From contig DAOSNS010000019.1 of the NCBI GenBank assembly GCA_035373625.1, positions 1 to 64,000 of the forward strand: 64,000 nt of DNA, given 5' to 3'. The position numbers and the translations under genes are program-made. Below the pieces are notes generated by a model. The model was not told the origin of the DNA. It made no database searches and was given only the letters and a program-made list of their open reading frames with translations. This DNA is from DSWT01 sp035373625. Its GTDB lineage: Bacteria; Chloroflexota; Anaerolineae; B4-G1; SLSP01. Within the stretch, counting starts at the first letter, position 1, and each line of letters begins with the position of its first letter. This document shows, in pieces, positions 24,890-34,437 of the stretch.

Positions 24890-25858
24890 TTATTCCCCGG
24901 TCCCGTAAGACACCCACAAATTCGATGATTTGAAGACGATGGCGGTGAGCACGCCGATAATCAACAGCAATACCCAGGCCATAGCGGAGGCATATCCCAT
25001 CTCGCGGTATGCCCATCCCTGGATGTACAGGTGGAGACTGTAGAACAGTGTGGAGTTGAGCACGCCACCGCTGCCGCCGCCGATGATATAGGCTTGGGTG
25101 AACGCCTGGAACGCGGAAATCATCTGCATCACCAGGTTAAACAGAATCACCGGCGAGAGCAGAGGAATGGTAATGGAGAAGAACTGTCGTACCTTGCTTG
25201 CACCGTCTACGGCTGCCGCTTCATAATACTCCTGTGGAATTTGCTTTAGTCCTGCGAGAAAGATAATCATTGAAGAGCCAAATTGCCACACCGATAACAA
25301 CACCAGGGTCCAGAGCGCGTACTTGGGGTTAGTGATCCAACTGGGAAGGTTGGTGAAACCGAGACTCCCCAGGAACATATTGACCAGGCCGTTTTTCTCG
25401 AACAATTTCCGCCATAGCACCGCGATGGCCACCGAGCCGCCGAGGAGCGTGGGAATGTAATACACGGCGCGATAAAACGGCACACCCCGCAGTTTCTGAT
25501 TCATCAGCATCGCCACGGCAAGCGCGAAGGTCAACTTCAACGGCACAGACGCGAAGACGTAAGTGAACGTCACGGAAAGTGATTTTAAGTAATAGGGGTC
25601 TACACGCATCGTCACACCCGAGGCGGTGGTGAATTCGGATACTCCGAACAACGGCCCGAACATCTTCACGTAGTTGCCCAAGCCGATCCACTGCGTTTCA
25701 TCGGGCTTGGTGAAGTTATAATTCGTGAAGCCGAGCCACAGCGAGTAGATCATCGGGTAAAGCGTCAGCACGAAGAATCCCACAAACCACGGCGCGAGAA
25801 ACAGATAGCCGGTGGCGTTGTTCTTAATGAATTTGACAATGCGGGACGTTGTGCGCAT
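24890..25858 (-). CDS. Sugar ABC permease, MalF type (importer A)
   Basis: 322 residues, six membrane helices and a periplasmic loop after the first. The EAA loop is YYEAAAVDGASKVRQFFSIT. I use ATG 25858 (MRTTSRIVKFIKNN), with GGAG nine nt upstream; the frame is open to 25948 but would overlap the regulator gene. It follows the LacI-type gene by 34 bp in the same direction. Confidence 0.92.
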   Translation of the reverse strand: MRTTSRIVKFIKNNATGYLFLAPWFVGFFVLTLYPMIYSLWLGFTNYNFTKPDETQWIGLGNYVKMFGPLFGVSEFTTASGVTMRVDPYYLKSLSVTFTYVFASVPLKLTFALAVAMLMNQKLRGVPFYRAVYYIPTLLGGSVAIAVLWRKLFEKNGLVNMFLGSLGFTNLPSWITNPKYALWTLVLLSVWQFGSSMIIFLAGLKQIPQEYYEAAAVDGASKVRQFFSITIPLLSPVILFNLVMQMISAFQAFTQAYIIGGGSGGVLNSTLFYSLHLYIQGWAYREMGYASAMAWVLLLIIGVLTAIVFKSSNLWVSYGTGE

Positions 25859-25892
25859 ATAGGGAAACTCCTGGAAAATCGTTTGAACGTTG

Positions 25893-26957
25893 TTAGAACG
25901 GAGCCGGCCCGGTTGATTCGCGGATGATGAAGCGTGCCTGTACCTCAATGCGTTGTTGTGGTTGCTCCGGGTCCTGGATGCGGGACAGCAATAGCTTCAC
26001 CGCTTCCCGCCCTACTCTCACCATATCTTTGGAGCTGGTGGTCAGGCGGGGGGTCAGGTAACTGGCCAGGGGAATATCGTCATAACCGATGACCGACAGG
26101 TCGGTGGGCACATGCAATCCCAGATCGTTGGCGGCGCGCAGGGCGCCGATCGCCAGCAAGTCATTGATCGCCAGAAGGGCCGTAGGACGCTTGGGAAGTT
26201 TGAGCAACTGAAGCGCAGCCTGATAACCGTCCTCGATCATCGTGCCACACGTGACAATGAGTTCTGAGTCAACCGGCAGACCGGCTTTCTGTAAGTATTC
26301 TTGATAAGGCAACAAGCGATCCAACCCGCCGGCAGCGTTCACCTCCGGGTTGTTTTGCTCTGAGTTTTCCCAGGGTGGTCGCACGCCGTAAATCAGACCG
26401 ATCCGCCGGTGCCGCAATGACAATAAGTAGGCCATAGCTTCACGGGTTGCAGCCTCGTAGTTGGAGACTACGCAGTCTATGGTTGCATGCTCACCGATCT
26501 TCACGATAGGAAAGCGCCGTTTGAGGAGTTGATTCAGAATCTTTTGCGCCTCTTCTGATTGGAAAATGAAAGCGCTCATCAGAATCACGCCATCCGTGCG
26601 ACGTGACATCTCTTTGAAAATCTCTTTCCCATGATCGGACTCAAGATCGGCGCTGGAAAGGAGCATGTGATACCCTGCCGCCCGCAATTCTTGCTCGACA
26701 CCATCGGCAGTTTGCCAAAAGTGGGGGTTATGGATGTTCGGGAGGATCAGACCGACGGTTTGCATGGTACCCGAACGCAAGGCCTGGGCGCGGGCATCCG
26801 GTTCATAGCCGAGTTCTTCGATAGCTTTCAGGACTCGCTGGCGGGTTTCTTCAGAGATAGGTACCCGCCCATCGGCAAGACCATTGACTACATACGAAAC
26901 CGTTGCTGTTGAGACCCCCGCCAAACGCGCCACGTCAACCTGGGTCGGTCGTTTCAT
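25893..26957 (-). CDS. LacI-family transcriptional regulator
   Basis: 354 residues. N-terminal helix-turn-helix and hinge (VDVARLAGVSTATVSYVVN), then a sugar-binding effector domain (VGLILPNIHNPHFWQ, PTALLAINDLLAIGAL, VIGYDDIPLASYLTPRLTT). It heads the importer A operon, so it probably controls that operon and itself by sensing the imported sugar or a derivative. Three tandem palindromic sites lie 48-89 bp before its start. Confidence 0.94.
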   Translation of the reverse strand: MKRPTQVDVARLAGVSTATVSYVVNGLADGRVPISEETRQRVLKAIEELGYEPDARAQALRSGTMQTVGLILPNIHNPHFWQTADGVEQELRAAGYHMLLSSADLESDHGKEIFKEMSRRTDGVILMSAFIFQSEEAQKILNQLLKRRFPIVKIGEHATIDCVVSNYEAATREAMAYLLSLRHRRIGLIYGVRPPWENSEQNNPEVNAAGGLDRLLPYQEYLQKAGLPVDSELIVTCGTMIEDGYQAALQLLKLPKRPTALLAINDLLAIGALRAANDLGLHVPTDLSVIGYDDIPLASYLTPRLTTSSKDMVRVGREAVKLLLSRIQDPEQPQQRIEVQARFIIRESTGPAPF

Positions 26958-27004
26958 GGATTTGCCTCCTCACTCCAAAAACAAATTAAGCAGCCATCGG
27001 GTGA

Positions 27005-27046
27005 CTTATATGTATAAGATTATTCGTATAAGGTTATACGTATAAG
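27005..27046 (-). promoter_or_regulatory. Three tandem 14-bp LacI-type operators
   Basis: Immediately adjacent 14-mers: CTTATATGTATAAG (27005-27018), ATTATTCGTATAAG (27019-27032) and GTTATACGTATAAG (27033-27046). The first is a perfect palindrome; the third has a 12-bp perfect core TTATACGTATAA. They lie upstream of the LacI-type gene and are its likely operators. Confidence 0.7.
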
Positions 27047-27125
27047 TTGCTATGGATAATATAGCATATATTTTCTGCGGTGTCAAGAGGCAAATCCTAT
27101 GTTACACCCTACGCGCGATTCACTC

Positions 27126-27179
27126 ACCGCAGAGGTCGCAAAGCCTGCAGGGAAAGATTCTTTTGTGTTTCTCTGCGGT
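27126..27179. repeat. ACCGCAGAG hairpin
   Basis: ACCGCAGAG (27126-27134) and CTCTGCGGT (27171-27179) are exact inverses. Similar units are at 21321-21390 and 56071-56136, so this is a dispersed short hairpin family. No gene is supported between 27050 and 27245. Confidence 0.6.
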
Positions 27180-27247
27180 CCGGGGTAAAACGATCACCAG
27201 GCAGATTGAGTGTTCGTGTGGATTGTTTCAGCATGAGGGAAAACTAA

Positions 27248-27287
27248 AGGGGTGTTTTGCGGCGGCTTTGTCGCTCAAAACACCCCT
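27248..27287 (-). terminator. Terminator of importer B operon
   Basis: A perfect 12-bp stem AGGGGTGTTTTG / CAAAACACCCCT with a 16-nt loop. On the minus strand it is followed by TTAGTTTT, 33 bp past the importer B permease stop. An outer pairing GGGAAAAC/GTTTTCCC encloses it. Confidence 0.75.
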
Positions 27288-27319
27288 CTGCGTCTTCTTA
27301 TTGTTTTCCCTGACGGAGG

Positions 27320-28210
27320 TTATCCTTTGAGACCGGTGGTACTGATGCCCTCTACCAGATAGCGTTGAAAAGCAACAAAGATAACAAAGACCGGTAGCAG
27401 CGAAAGGCTCGACATTGCAAACACCGATCCCCAGTTTGTGCCGGCACTTGGATCGGAGTAGGCGCGGATTGCCAGTGAGACGGTATAGAGATGCGGGTCT
27501 TGCAAGTAGAGCAAGGGACCGAGAAAGTCTTCCCAGGTCCAGTAGAACGAGAAAATCGCCGCTGTGATCAACGCCGGCTGGATCAGCGGCAGCGTGATCT
27601 TGAAGAAAATGCCGACCTTGCTACACCCGTCAATCTCTGCGGCTTCGTCCAATTCATCGGGTAGCCCGCGCATAAATTGGACGATGAGAAAAATAAAGAA
27701 AGCGTTGCCAAAAAAGCGGGGTACCAGGAGGGGAAGATAAGAATTGATCCAACCGAGTTTACTGAACACGATATATTGTGGGATCATCAACACCTGTCCC
27801 GGCAACATCAGCGTTAACAACATGACCGAGAACCAGAATCCCCGCCCGGCGAAGCGGATCTTGGCAAAAGCATAAGCCACACACGCCGAGGAAGCTACCG
27901 AAGCTATTGTCGCCACGGTAGCGAAGAACAGGGAATTTTTGTAAAAGGTGCTGAACGTGATCGTGCCAAAGCCTGACCAGCCGTTAATGTAGTGCTCAAG
28001 TGTAGGCCTTCGGGGAATCAGCGAAGCCGTAGTCGTCCAGATGTCCTCTGTTGGCTTGAGTGAGCTGGCGATCATCCACAAGATGGGATAGAGCATAATG
28101 AAGCACGACGCCGCAACAAACAGATGGTAGATCGCAGATTTGAGTGCCTCGCGGTTTTTTTTGCTGAGGCGCGGTGTGCGCGGGATGGCCGGTGTGCGCA
28201 ATTCTGTCAT
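27320..28210 (-). CDS. Sugar ABC permease, MalG type (importer B)
   Basis: 296 residues with six membrane helices. The EAA loop is ELDEAAEIDGCSKVGIFFKI, and the C-terminus LVEGISTTGLKG nearly repeats that of importer A. I take ATG 28210 (MTELRTPAI), because GGAG is 7 nt before it; ATG 28216 is also possible but sits almost on the GGAG. It overlaps or abuts the MalF-type stop at 28213. Confidence 0.92.
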   Translation of the reverse strand: MTELRTPAIPRTPRLSKKNREALKSAIYHLFVAASCFIMLYPILWMIASSLKPTEDIWTTTASLIPRRPTLEHYINGWSGFGTITFSTFYKNSLFFATVATIASVASSACVAYAFAKIRFAGRGFWFSVMLLTLMLPGQVLMIPQYIVFSKLGWINSYLPLLVPRFFGNAFFIFLIVQFMRGLPDELDEAAEIDGCSKVGIFFKITLPLIQPALITAAIFSFYWTWEDFLGPLLYLQDPHLYTVSLAIRAYSDPSAGTNWGSVFAMSSLSLLPVFVIFVAFQRYLVEGISTTGLKG

Positions 28211-28212
28211 GC

Positions 28213-29163
28213 TCATTCTCCAAGACCTCCTGATTCGTAGTAGACCCAGGCCGATGATGACTTGAACACCAGGGCTGTGAAGAAGGCAATCACCAGCAGC
28301 AAAACCCACGCCATCGCTGACCCATATCCCATCTCGTGAACCTCAAAGGCGCGCAGATAGAGGTATAGGGCGTAGAAGAGCGTCGAGTCCAACGGGCGCC
28401 CACCAGTGACCAGATAGGCTTGGGTGAAAACCAGGAATCCGGAGATCATTTGCATCACCAGGTTGAAGAAGATAACCGGACTGAGCATCGGCAGGGTAAT
28501 TTTGACGAACCTGTTCCAGCCACCGGCCCCGTCAATGGCCGCGGCTTCATACAACTCTGTTGGGATTTGTTTTAAGCCTGCCAGAAAGATCAACATCGGT
28601 GAACCGAACTGCCAGGCCGCCAGCGTAATCAGGGTCCAGATGGCCGTGCGGGGATTGGAGAGCCAGTTGACATAAGGCAATCCGAGTGCCTTGAGAATGT
28701 AGTTGATTAGTCCTAGATTCTGTCCGCCCCATACCTGCCGCCACATAACCGCGACGGCCACGCTGCCGCCGATAATGGACGGGGCGTAGTAAGCGGCGCG
28801 GTATAGACTGACCAGTTTACGCTTAGTGTTGAGTAGCATAGCAATTAGCAAGGCCACAACAAGACGGAGTGGGACGGCAGTGAAGACGTAATAGAACGTT
28901 GCCCTGACCGAACGCCAGTAGCGTGGATCGTTGAAGAACATCCGCTGAAAATTTGCCAACCCTATCCATTTAGGTGGGGAAAAGATATTGTAATCGGTGA
29001 ATGCCAACCAGAATGAGGCGACAATCGGCAGCAAAGTGAATAGAAAAAAGCCGATAAGCCACGGAGAGAGAAACAAATATCCCACCAGGTTGTGTTGTCT
29101 GACGCCGGTGCTTTTCTTTCTGGATCGTCGGGAAGTCGGTTGTATTGATGCTATCTCGCTCAC
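28213..29163 (-). CDS. Sugar ABC permease, MalF type (importer B)
   Basis: 316 residues, six membrane helices; EAA loop LYEAAAIDGAGGWNRFVKIT. The GTG at 29163 (VSEIASIQPTSRRSRKK) follows GGGGG by 8-9 nt. A longer frame starting at 29208 would begin inside the palindromic repeat at 29204 and is judged repeat-derived. Cotranscribed with the MalG-type gene. Confidence 0.9.
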   Translation of the reverse strand: MSEIASIQPTSRRSRKKSTGVRQHNLVGYLFLSPWLIGFFLFTLLPIVASFWLAFTDYNIFSPPKWIGLANFQRMFFNDPRYWRSVRATFYYVFTAVPLRLVVALLIAMLLNTKRKLVSLYRAAYYAPSIIGGSVAVAVMWRQVWGGQNLGLINYILKALGLPYVNWLSNPRTAIWTLITLAAWQFGSPMLIFLAGLKQIPTELYEAAAIDGAGGWNRFVKITLPMLSPVIFFNLVMQMISGFLVFTQAYLVTGGRPLDSTLFYALYLYLRAFEVHEMGYGSAMAWVLLLVIAFFTALVFKSSSAWVYYESGGLGE

Positions 29164-29203
29164 CCTTGCGTCCCCCTTAAAAAATCCGTTTGAACGTTTG
29201 AAT

Positions 29204-29254
29204 GTCAACGGATTAAACGGATTGATATAGGAAAAATCCGTTTAACCCGTTGAC
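29204..29254. repeat. Palindromic element, intergenic copy C
   Basis: GTCAACGGATTAAACGGATT and its near-inverse ending CCGTTGAC form a palindrome in the gap between the importer B permease and binding-protein genes. It is the intergenic relative of the copies inside pyrK and pyrFE. Confidence 0.85.
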
Positions 29255-29323
29255 AAACTCTTCCTGCGAACCTGCGCAGATGGCTAAAAACCGCTGAAAA
29301 TCCGCGCGATTCACGGTTTGCAT

Positions 29324-30751
29324 TTAACTCTTCCCAAGAATCTCGTTCGCCATCTTTCTGAACTTCGCTGCACCTTCTTCAGGAGAGATCATACCATAGA
29401 GCACCGGATCGTGGAACTCGGGATAGAAGACGTTGTTGCGGACATCGGCCCAACCGACCGGATCGGGCGGCGGCACAGGCTGGCTGTCTTTCTCAACCTG
29501 GGCCAGGTAGTCGAACATCTCGGCCTGTGGCGCGCTCAGGAAGCCACGCATCCCTTCCTTAACATGCGAGGCAACCGGCACCCCCCGATCGGCCATAAGA
29601 ATCGCGTTTGCCGGAATGGAATTGATGAAGAAGTTGATGAACATCGCGGCTTCTTCGGGATGCTTGACGTCACGGGTGAGGGAGAAGAACATCGAAGGTT
29701 TGACATAGACGGCGGGCAGGTCGCCAGAACGTGGAATGGGTACCAGCTTGAATTTACGGCTTGCGCCGGCAGTGTTCCATGTGGTCACGATGAAGTTGCT
29801 CCAGCTAAAACCCATTGCACATTGCTTGGTGATCATAGGGCTTTGTTCAACGGTCTCACCCTGGCGTGCGGTCGCATCCTCGAGTGTTTGAACCGCATCT
29901 TTCTTGTACAGGCGTAGGATCATATTGAGTTGATCAATGGCCGGCTGGTCGTCCTCATAGCCGAGTGACTTGCCGTCTTCGGCGAATACCCATTCACCTT
30001 TAGACATATACACTTGCTTCCACATATGGTCGTGGAACAGTGAGTTCCCGGCGTAACCCCAGATCCCCAGCTTCTCCTTGATGGTATAGCATGTTTCCTC
30101 AAAATCGGACCAGGTCCAATTGGGAGCCGGCAACGGGATACCGGCTTCTTCGAAGAGATCAACGGCAATATCCATATCCAAAGAGTTTGTGCCCAGGCTG
30201 ACGCCGTACAGCTTGCCGTTCACCCGACCACCAGCCAACGTGTTGTCGGCAACATTCGAGAAGTCGAGGGTGCCTGATTCCACAAACGCATCCAGGGGAG
30301 TCAGCAGGCCGTTTGCCACCCAGGCGCGGATGCGCTCGTAGTCGTGCTGCATGATGTCGGGGAGATTGCCACCGGCCGCCTGCGTCCCCATTTTGGTCCA
30401 GTGATCATCCCAACCGGCAAATTCGTAGAGCATGGTGATGTGTGGGTACATATCCTGGAACATCTGGATGACCGCGATAGTCTTTGTGGCGCGTGCATCA
30501 CCGCCCCACCAGGCGATACGCAGTTCCACAGGTTCCTTAGGCGGGGGAGTCACCATCACTTCGACTTTTTTCTCGACTTCGACCGTTTTCTCGACGACCT
30601 TTTCGACCTCGACTGTCTTTTCGACTAATTTTTCGACTGTCTCTTTGATGACTTGAGGGGTTGGGGTTGCGCATCCGACCAGGGCCGTTCCCGCCGTAGC
30701 CAGCATGCCTAGACGTAGAAAATCACGCCGACTGTACTTTTTGTGAGCCAT
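29324..30751 (-). CDS. Sugar-binding lipoprotein with Tat signal (importer B)
   Basis: 475 residues. A twin-arginine signal SRRDFLRLG is followed by lipobox LVGC, so it is probably exported folded and lipid-anchored. Then comes a Val/Glu/Lys repeat linker (EKTVEVEKVVEKTVEVEKK) like that of importer A, and a type-2 binding fold (VELRIAWWGGDARATKTIAV; SPMITKQCAMGFSWSNFIV). It is the first gene of the importer B operon. GGAGG precedes the ATG. Ligand unknown. Confidence 0.92.
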   Translation of the reverse strand: MAHKKYSRRDFLRLGMLATAGTALVGCATPTPQVIKETVEKLVEKTVEVEKVVEKTVEVEKKVEVMVTPPPKEPVELRIAWWGGDARATKTIAVIQMFQDMYPHITMLYEFAGWDDHWTKMGTQAAGGNLPDIMQHDYERIRAWVANGLLTPLDAFVESGTLDFSNVADNTLAGGRVNGKLYGVSLGTNSLDMDIAVDLFEEAGIPLPAPNWTWSDFEETCYTIKEKLGIWGYAGNSLFHDHMWKQVYMSKGEWVFAEDGKSLGYEDDQPAIDQLNMILRLYKKDAVQTLEDATARQGETVEQSPMITKQCAMGFSWSNFIVTTWNTAGASRKFKLVPIPRSGDLPAVYVKPSMFFSLTRDVKHPEEAAMFINFFINSIPANAILMADRGVPVASHVKEGMRGFLSAPQAEMFDYLAQVEKDSQPVPPPDPVGWADVRNNVFYPEFHDPVLYGMISPEEGAAKFRKMANEILGKS

Positions 30752-30943
30752 TTTGTTCCTCCTTCAGCATGGATTTTTTACATAAGACTGAATGTTTTGT
30801 CGAAACTACAAATGCAACTGTGTTAGCTCTTTCTTGCAAAACACCTCCTCAAACTAAACTCACTGAAGAACCACCCGTATGGGGAGTATTTCAAGGATTG
30901 AGTATTTGCTTTCCTGCCCGGTCTGTGACATAATTGGGGCATA

Positions 30944-30973
30944 AGTATACATTTTCATTCTAGCAGAAATCAA
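30944..30973 (-). promoter_or_regulatory. Promoter of importer B operon
   Basis: Minus-strand TTGATT (plus 30968-30973) and TATACT (plus 30944-30949), 18 bp apart, about 190 bp before the binding-protein start. No copy of the LacI-type 14-mer is present here, so the two importers seem differently controlled. Confidence 0.5.
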
Positions 30974-31022
30974 CACATAGCGGGTTCAAATCGTCTCATT
31001 TCAGTCTCAGGTTAGTCTCAAA

Positions 31023-32192
31023 GTGAACGATCAAGATACATTCTGTCAACAGATCCGGGATGCGCTGCATCACCTGTACGACTATCCCTACCTTCAGAAC
31101 CACCCTCTGGCGCTGCGTTATTGGCCTGAGAAGCGGCACGGCGGGGCCATTCGGGCGCAGCGTTTGAGCCGTTGGCTTCTTGAGGGAATCGAAGCGCTCA
31201 ATCCGCCCGGTGAGACCGTGACGGATGCTTCGCGGGTGCGGTATTACAACCTCTTGGTATCTCGTTTTGTGGAAGAGCACTCTCTGACCGAAATTTTACG
31301 CGAATTTGGCTATAGCCGCAGTCAGTTCTTTCGCGAACAACAGAAGGCGATTACCATGCTGGCGGCGCATCTATGGAGCGAGTTTGCGCAATCCGTCCCG
31401 CCCCCGACGCATGAGTTGCTGAATTCTGAGGTGGAGCGTGTGCTGGTGCAACGTGAGTCCATAAATCCCGCCGAAGTGGTGCAGGGGGTGTTGGGCCTTG
31501 TCAAGTCACTGGCGGCCCAACATGCGGTCACCTTGTGCTGTGAGATGGATCGCAGCCTCCCCCTCGTCTACGGTAGCCGCACGTTGTTGCGGCAGGTGCT
31601 CCTTAAAGGGTTGAGCGATCTCATCTCGCGGTGCGATGTCCGCGAGATTTGTATCCGTATGCGTGTTGAAGGACAACGCCTGGTGACCGAACTGATCACG
31701 CTGACCGACCGCGATGGGCTGATCTTGCGTGAGCTGGACCTTGAACCGGTGCAACATCTGGTCACGATGATGGGCGGCCGTTGGCGCAGCGTGCATAGTG
31801 ACGCCACAAAGACGGTGTACGGCTTCGATTTTCCGGTGGATAGCGAAAAAATTCTGCTGGTGATCGAAGATAATGAGGGGATTATCCGGGTTTTCGAGGG
31901 ATATCTGGCCGGCTCTGGCTATCTGGTCATCGGGGCGACGACCGGCGAGGATGCGCTTCGGCTGGCCCGCGAAGTGCTCCCAACGGCGATCACTCTCGAC
32001 ATCATGATACCTAACCAGGATGGATGGGAAATCTTACAGGCGCTCAAGAGCGATCCACTCACCCAATCCATCCCCGTGGTGATTTGCTCCATTCTGGAAG
32101 ACCCTGAACTGGCCTACTCGCTTGGCGCGGCGGCCTATTTGCAGAAACCCATCTCTCAGGCTGCCATCCTGCGAGTTCTGGAAGCGTTATAA
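31023..32192 (+). CDS. Response-regulator protein with degenerate kinase-like core
   Basis: 389 residues from a GTG start with weak ribosome-binding site. Residues 1-110 are a helical domain (DALHHLYDYPYLQNHPLALR) that I do not recognise firmly. About 145-270 resemble a histidine-kinase ATPase domain without its G boxes. Residues 278-389 are a receiver domain with phosphoacceptor Asp326 (ITLDIMIPNQDG) and the usual lysine in LQKPIS. No DNA-binding domain is seen. Its stop overlaps that of the convergent hybrid kinase by 6 bp; they may be partners. Alternatively it is a transcription-free phosphorelay protein. Confidence 0.75.
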   Translation: MNDQDTFCQQIRDALHHLYDYPYLQNHPLALRYWPEKRHGGAIRAQRLSRWLLEGIEALNPPGETVTDASRVRYYNLLVSRFVEEHSLTEILREFGYSRSQFFREQQKAITMLAAHLWSEFAQSVPPPTHELLNSEVERVLVQRESINPAEVVQGVLGLVKSLAAQHAVTLCCEMDRSLPLVYGSRTLLRQVLLKGLSDLISRCDVREICIRMRVEGQRLVTELITLTDRDGLILRELDLEPVQHLVTMMGGRWRSVHSDATKTVYGFDFPVDSEKILLVIEDNEGIIRVFEGYLAGSGYLVIGATTGEDALRLAREVLPTAITLDIMIPNQDGWEILQALKSDPLTQSIPVVICSILEDPELAYSLGAAAYLQKPISQAAILRVLEAL

Positions 32193-34373
32193 GCGGGTGG
32201 TAGCCTCAAGGATGTGCCGCAGATAGGTGAGGCTCTCGGCATTGGTGAAGCCGGCCTCGGACTGTACGCTGAGTAGCTTGTGCCCCACCTGACGCTCTTC
32301 TTCTGGGGTATGCTCTTGTGCGGTGATCACTACCACCGGTACGTCACGTAGCGTTGGATCGGCACGCATTTCTGCCAGCATCGCGCGCCCATCCATCTTC
32401 GGCATGACCAGATCCAGCAAGAGAATATCCGGACGCCGCGTGCGCATCTCGCGCAAGCCTTCGATACCGTTGCTTGCGCATGTCACCTCATACTCCCGTG
32501 CCGATGTTTCGAGCATTCGTGTGATTAACCGTGCTATCTGTGGATCATCGTCCACGACAAGCACGCGGTATGTGGAATCTCCTGAACGTTCCAGCACATT
32601 CATCAACGCTTCGCGTCCGATCGGCTTGACCAGGTAATCCAACACTCCCAACATCTGCCCTATGTGTTTTTTCCCTACCAGCGGGCACATAATGACCGGG
32701 ATGGTGGTGTGGATGAGTTGCCGGCGCGCTTCTTTTGCTTGTTGGCCTGCGTGCTCGTGCACTGCATTGACCACCACGGCCTGCGGGTGCAATTCCTGCG
32801 CCAGTTGAGAAATTTTCGCCGTGTCGCCGACTGGCATGATCTGATAGGTTTCCAACGCGCGTTCAAGCATGGCCCGGATCGCCGGATCCTGGTCAAGGAG
32901 CAATAGGGTGCGCCCCCGACTGGTCGGAGGTTGGGCAGGGAGCCAGTTTCGCTGCAACTGGCTGGTCTTGATCTGCTCGGCGCCCACGACCGGCAGGGTG
33001 AAGTGAAATTTGCTTCCATGGCCGGGGATGCCATCACTTTCCAGCCAGATACGCCCGCCATGCATCTCGATGAAGCGTCGGCAGATCGCCAATCCCAACC
33101 CGCATCCGCTTTGCCCTTTGGCAACCAACCCTTCGACCTGATAGAACTCTTTGAACATGTCCTCCTGTTCGCTTGGGGGAATGCCGACCCCGGTATCCGC
33201 GACGGTGACGGTGATGTAATCCCCCTCGTGAACGGCGCGCACAGTGATGCTGCCACGTTCGGTGTAGCGCTGCGCGTTGTTGAGAAGGTTGAGGAGCACT
33301 TGTTGAATGCGATCCCGGTCAATCAGAACCGGCGGCAGGTCGGGAGGCAGCTCGGCGTTGAGCAGGATGCCTTTTTCACGCACGAAGGGGCGGATCATAT
33401 TAAGGACGTTGGTGACAATATCGTGCAATTCCGCCGGTTTGAATTCGACCCGCATGCGTCCAGCTTCGATCTGCGCCATATCGAGCACATCGTCAATCAG
33501 CCGCAGCAGATGCTTGCTGCTGCGGTAGATTTCGCGCACATCACGGCGCAGTTCCGGCGGTAGCGCCGTGTCGCTGTAACGTTCTGGCGAGAAATACATG
33601 ATTTCGCTGAGCGCCGTGAGTACATTGAGCGGGGTACGCATTTCGTGACTGACGATGGCGACGAAGCGTTGTTTGTTGAGGCTGGCTTCTTCGGCCACTT
33701 CGCGTGCCCGTGCCAGATCGTAATTGGCATATTCGAGCCGCTGGTATGCCTCGGTCAATGCCTTCAAGGTACGGGCCAGTTCCCCACGGTGTGCCCGTGC
33801 TTCTTCCTCATTACGCTGCGCTGCCATAGCGCGGTCTAAAGCCCATGAAAGCGCTGTGTAGAGATTGCGCACGCCCATTGAGGACAGCATCCCCACGGCG
33901 CACACCACCAGGATTGGCATGATAACTTGGGGATCGAAAGGGACACATTGCCAGTGATGTACACCGGTCCAGATAATCACCAGACAACTCAACGCGGCGA
34001 CGCCGATCACCGTGCGTATGCCAAACAGTACACCGGTCAGGCTAACGACCACGGCCAGCAGGTAAGCTGCTGTCGTCATCTCCAGTCGCCACATCAGGAA
34101 GATGATGGTTGCGGTCATACCGAGGATGGCCACCGCCGCTGCCAGCGAGAGATAGCGCTTGCGGAGCAGCAAAGCCGCAATTAACCCCACGCCGAGGGGC
34201 AGCGGCGCCCAGGCAATCGCGCCCAGGTATCCCCTCACGTATAGGTTGGCCGGTTGGAAGAGAACCAGACACCAGAGATACCCGAAAATCGCCGCGCCGA
34301 TCAACACCGTGCGCAGGGATTCCTGGCGCAGCTCGATTAAATCGCCGGTGGTCACATGTTTAGCGACTTGCAC
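32187..34373 (-). CDS. Hybrid sensor histidine kinase with two receiver domains
   Basis: 728 residues. Six or so membrane helices (about 22-170), a coiled coil (180-235), HisKA with His243 in VSHEMRTPLN, and an ATPase domain (about 355-465, DTGVGIP, GCGLGLAI). A first receiver (about 487-600) has Asn at the acceptor position (VVVNAVH), so is degenerate. A second receiver (about 610-725) has an intact LLLDLVMPKMDG. GTG start with GGAG 7 nt upstream. Signal unknown. Confidence 0.9.
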   Translation of the reverse strand: MQVAKHVTTGDLIELRQESLRTVLIGAAIFGYLWCLVLFQPANLYVRGYLGAIAWAPLPLGVGLIAALLLRKRYLSLAAAVAILGMTATIIFLMWRLEMTTAAYLLAVVVSLTGVLFGIRTVIGVAALSCLVIIWTGVHHWQCVPFDPQVIMPILVVCAVGMLSSMGVRNLYTALSWALDRAMAAQRNEEEARAHRGELARTLKALTEAYQRLEYANYDLARAREVAEEASLNKQRFVAIVSHEMRTPLNVLTALSEIMYFSPERYSDTALPPELRRDVREIYRSSKHLLRLIDDVLDMAQIEAGRMRVEFKPAELHDIVTNVLNMIRPFVREKGILLNAELPPDLPPVLIDRDRIQQVLLNLLNNAQRYTERGSITVRAVHEGDYITVTVADTGVGIPPSEQEDMFKEFYQVEGLVAKGQSGCGLGLAICRRFIEMHGGRIWLESDGIPGHGSKFHFTLPVVGAEQIKTSQLQRNWLPAQPPTSRGRTLLLLDQDPAIRAMLERALETYQIMPVGDTAKISQLAQELHPQAVVVNAVHEHAGQQAKEARRQLIHTTIPVIMCPLVGKKHIGQMLGVLDYLVKPIGREALMNVLERSGDSTYRVLVVDDDPQIARLITRMLETSAREYEVTCASNGIEGLREMRTRRPDILLLDLVMPKMDGRAMLAEMRADPTLRDVPVVVITAQEHTPEEERQVGHKLLSVQSEAGFTNAESLTYLRHILEATTRL

Positions 34374-34437
34374 TCTTGTCTCCTAATAGAAATAAACTGC
34401 CGATCTTGCGAACCTACACGAACTTTTTTGATAGCTT

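Noticed and set aside
27052..27330. Small plus-strand gene of 92 codons
   Set aside because: It spans a dispersed hairpin and a terminator and lacks a ribosome-binding site.
29163..29208. N-terminal extension of the importer B MalF-type permease
   Set aside because: The extra codons come from the palindromic repeat flank and the GTG at 29163 has the better ribosome-binding site.
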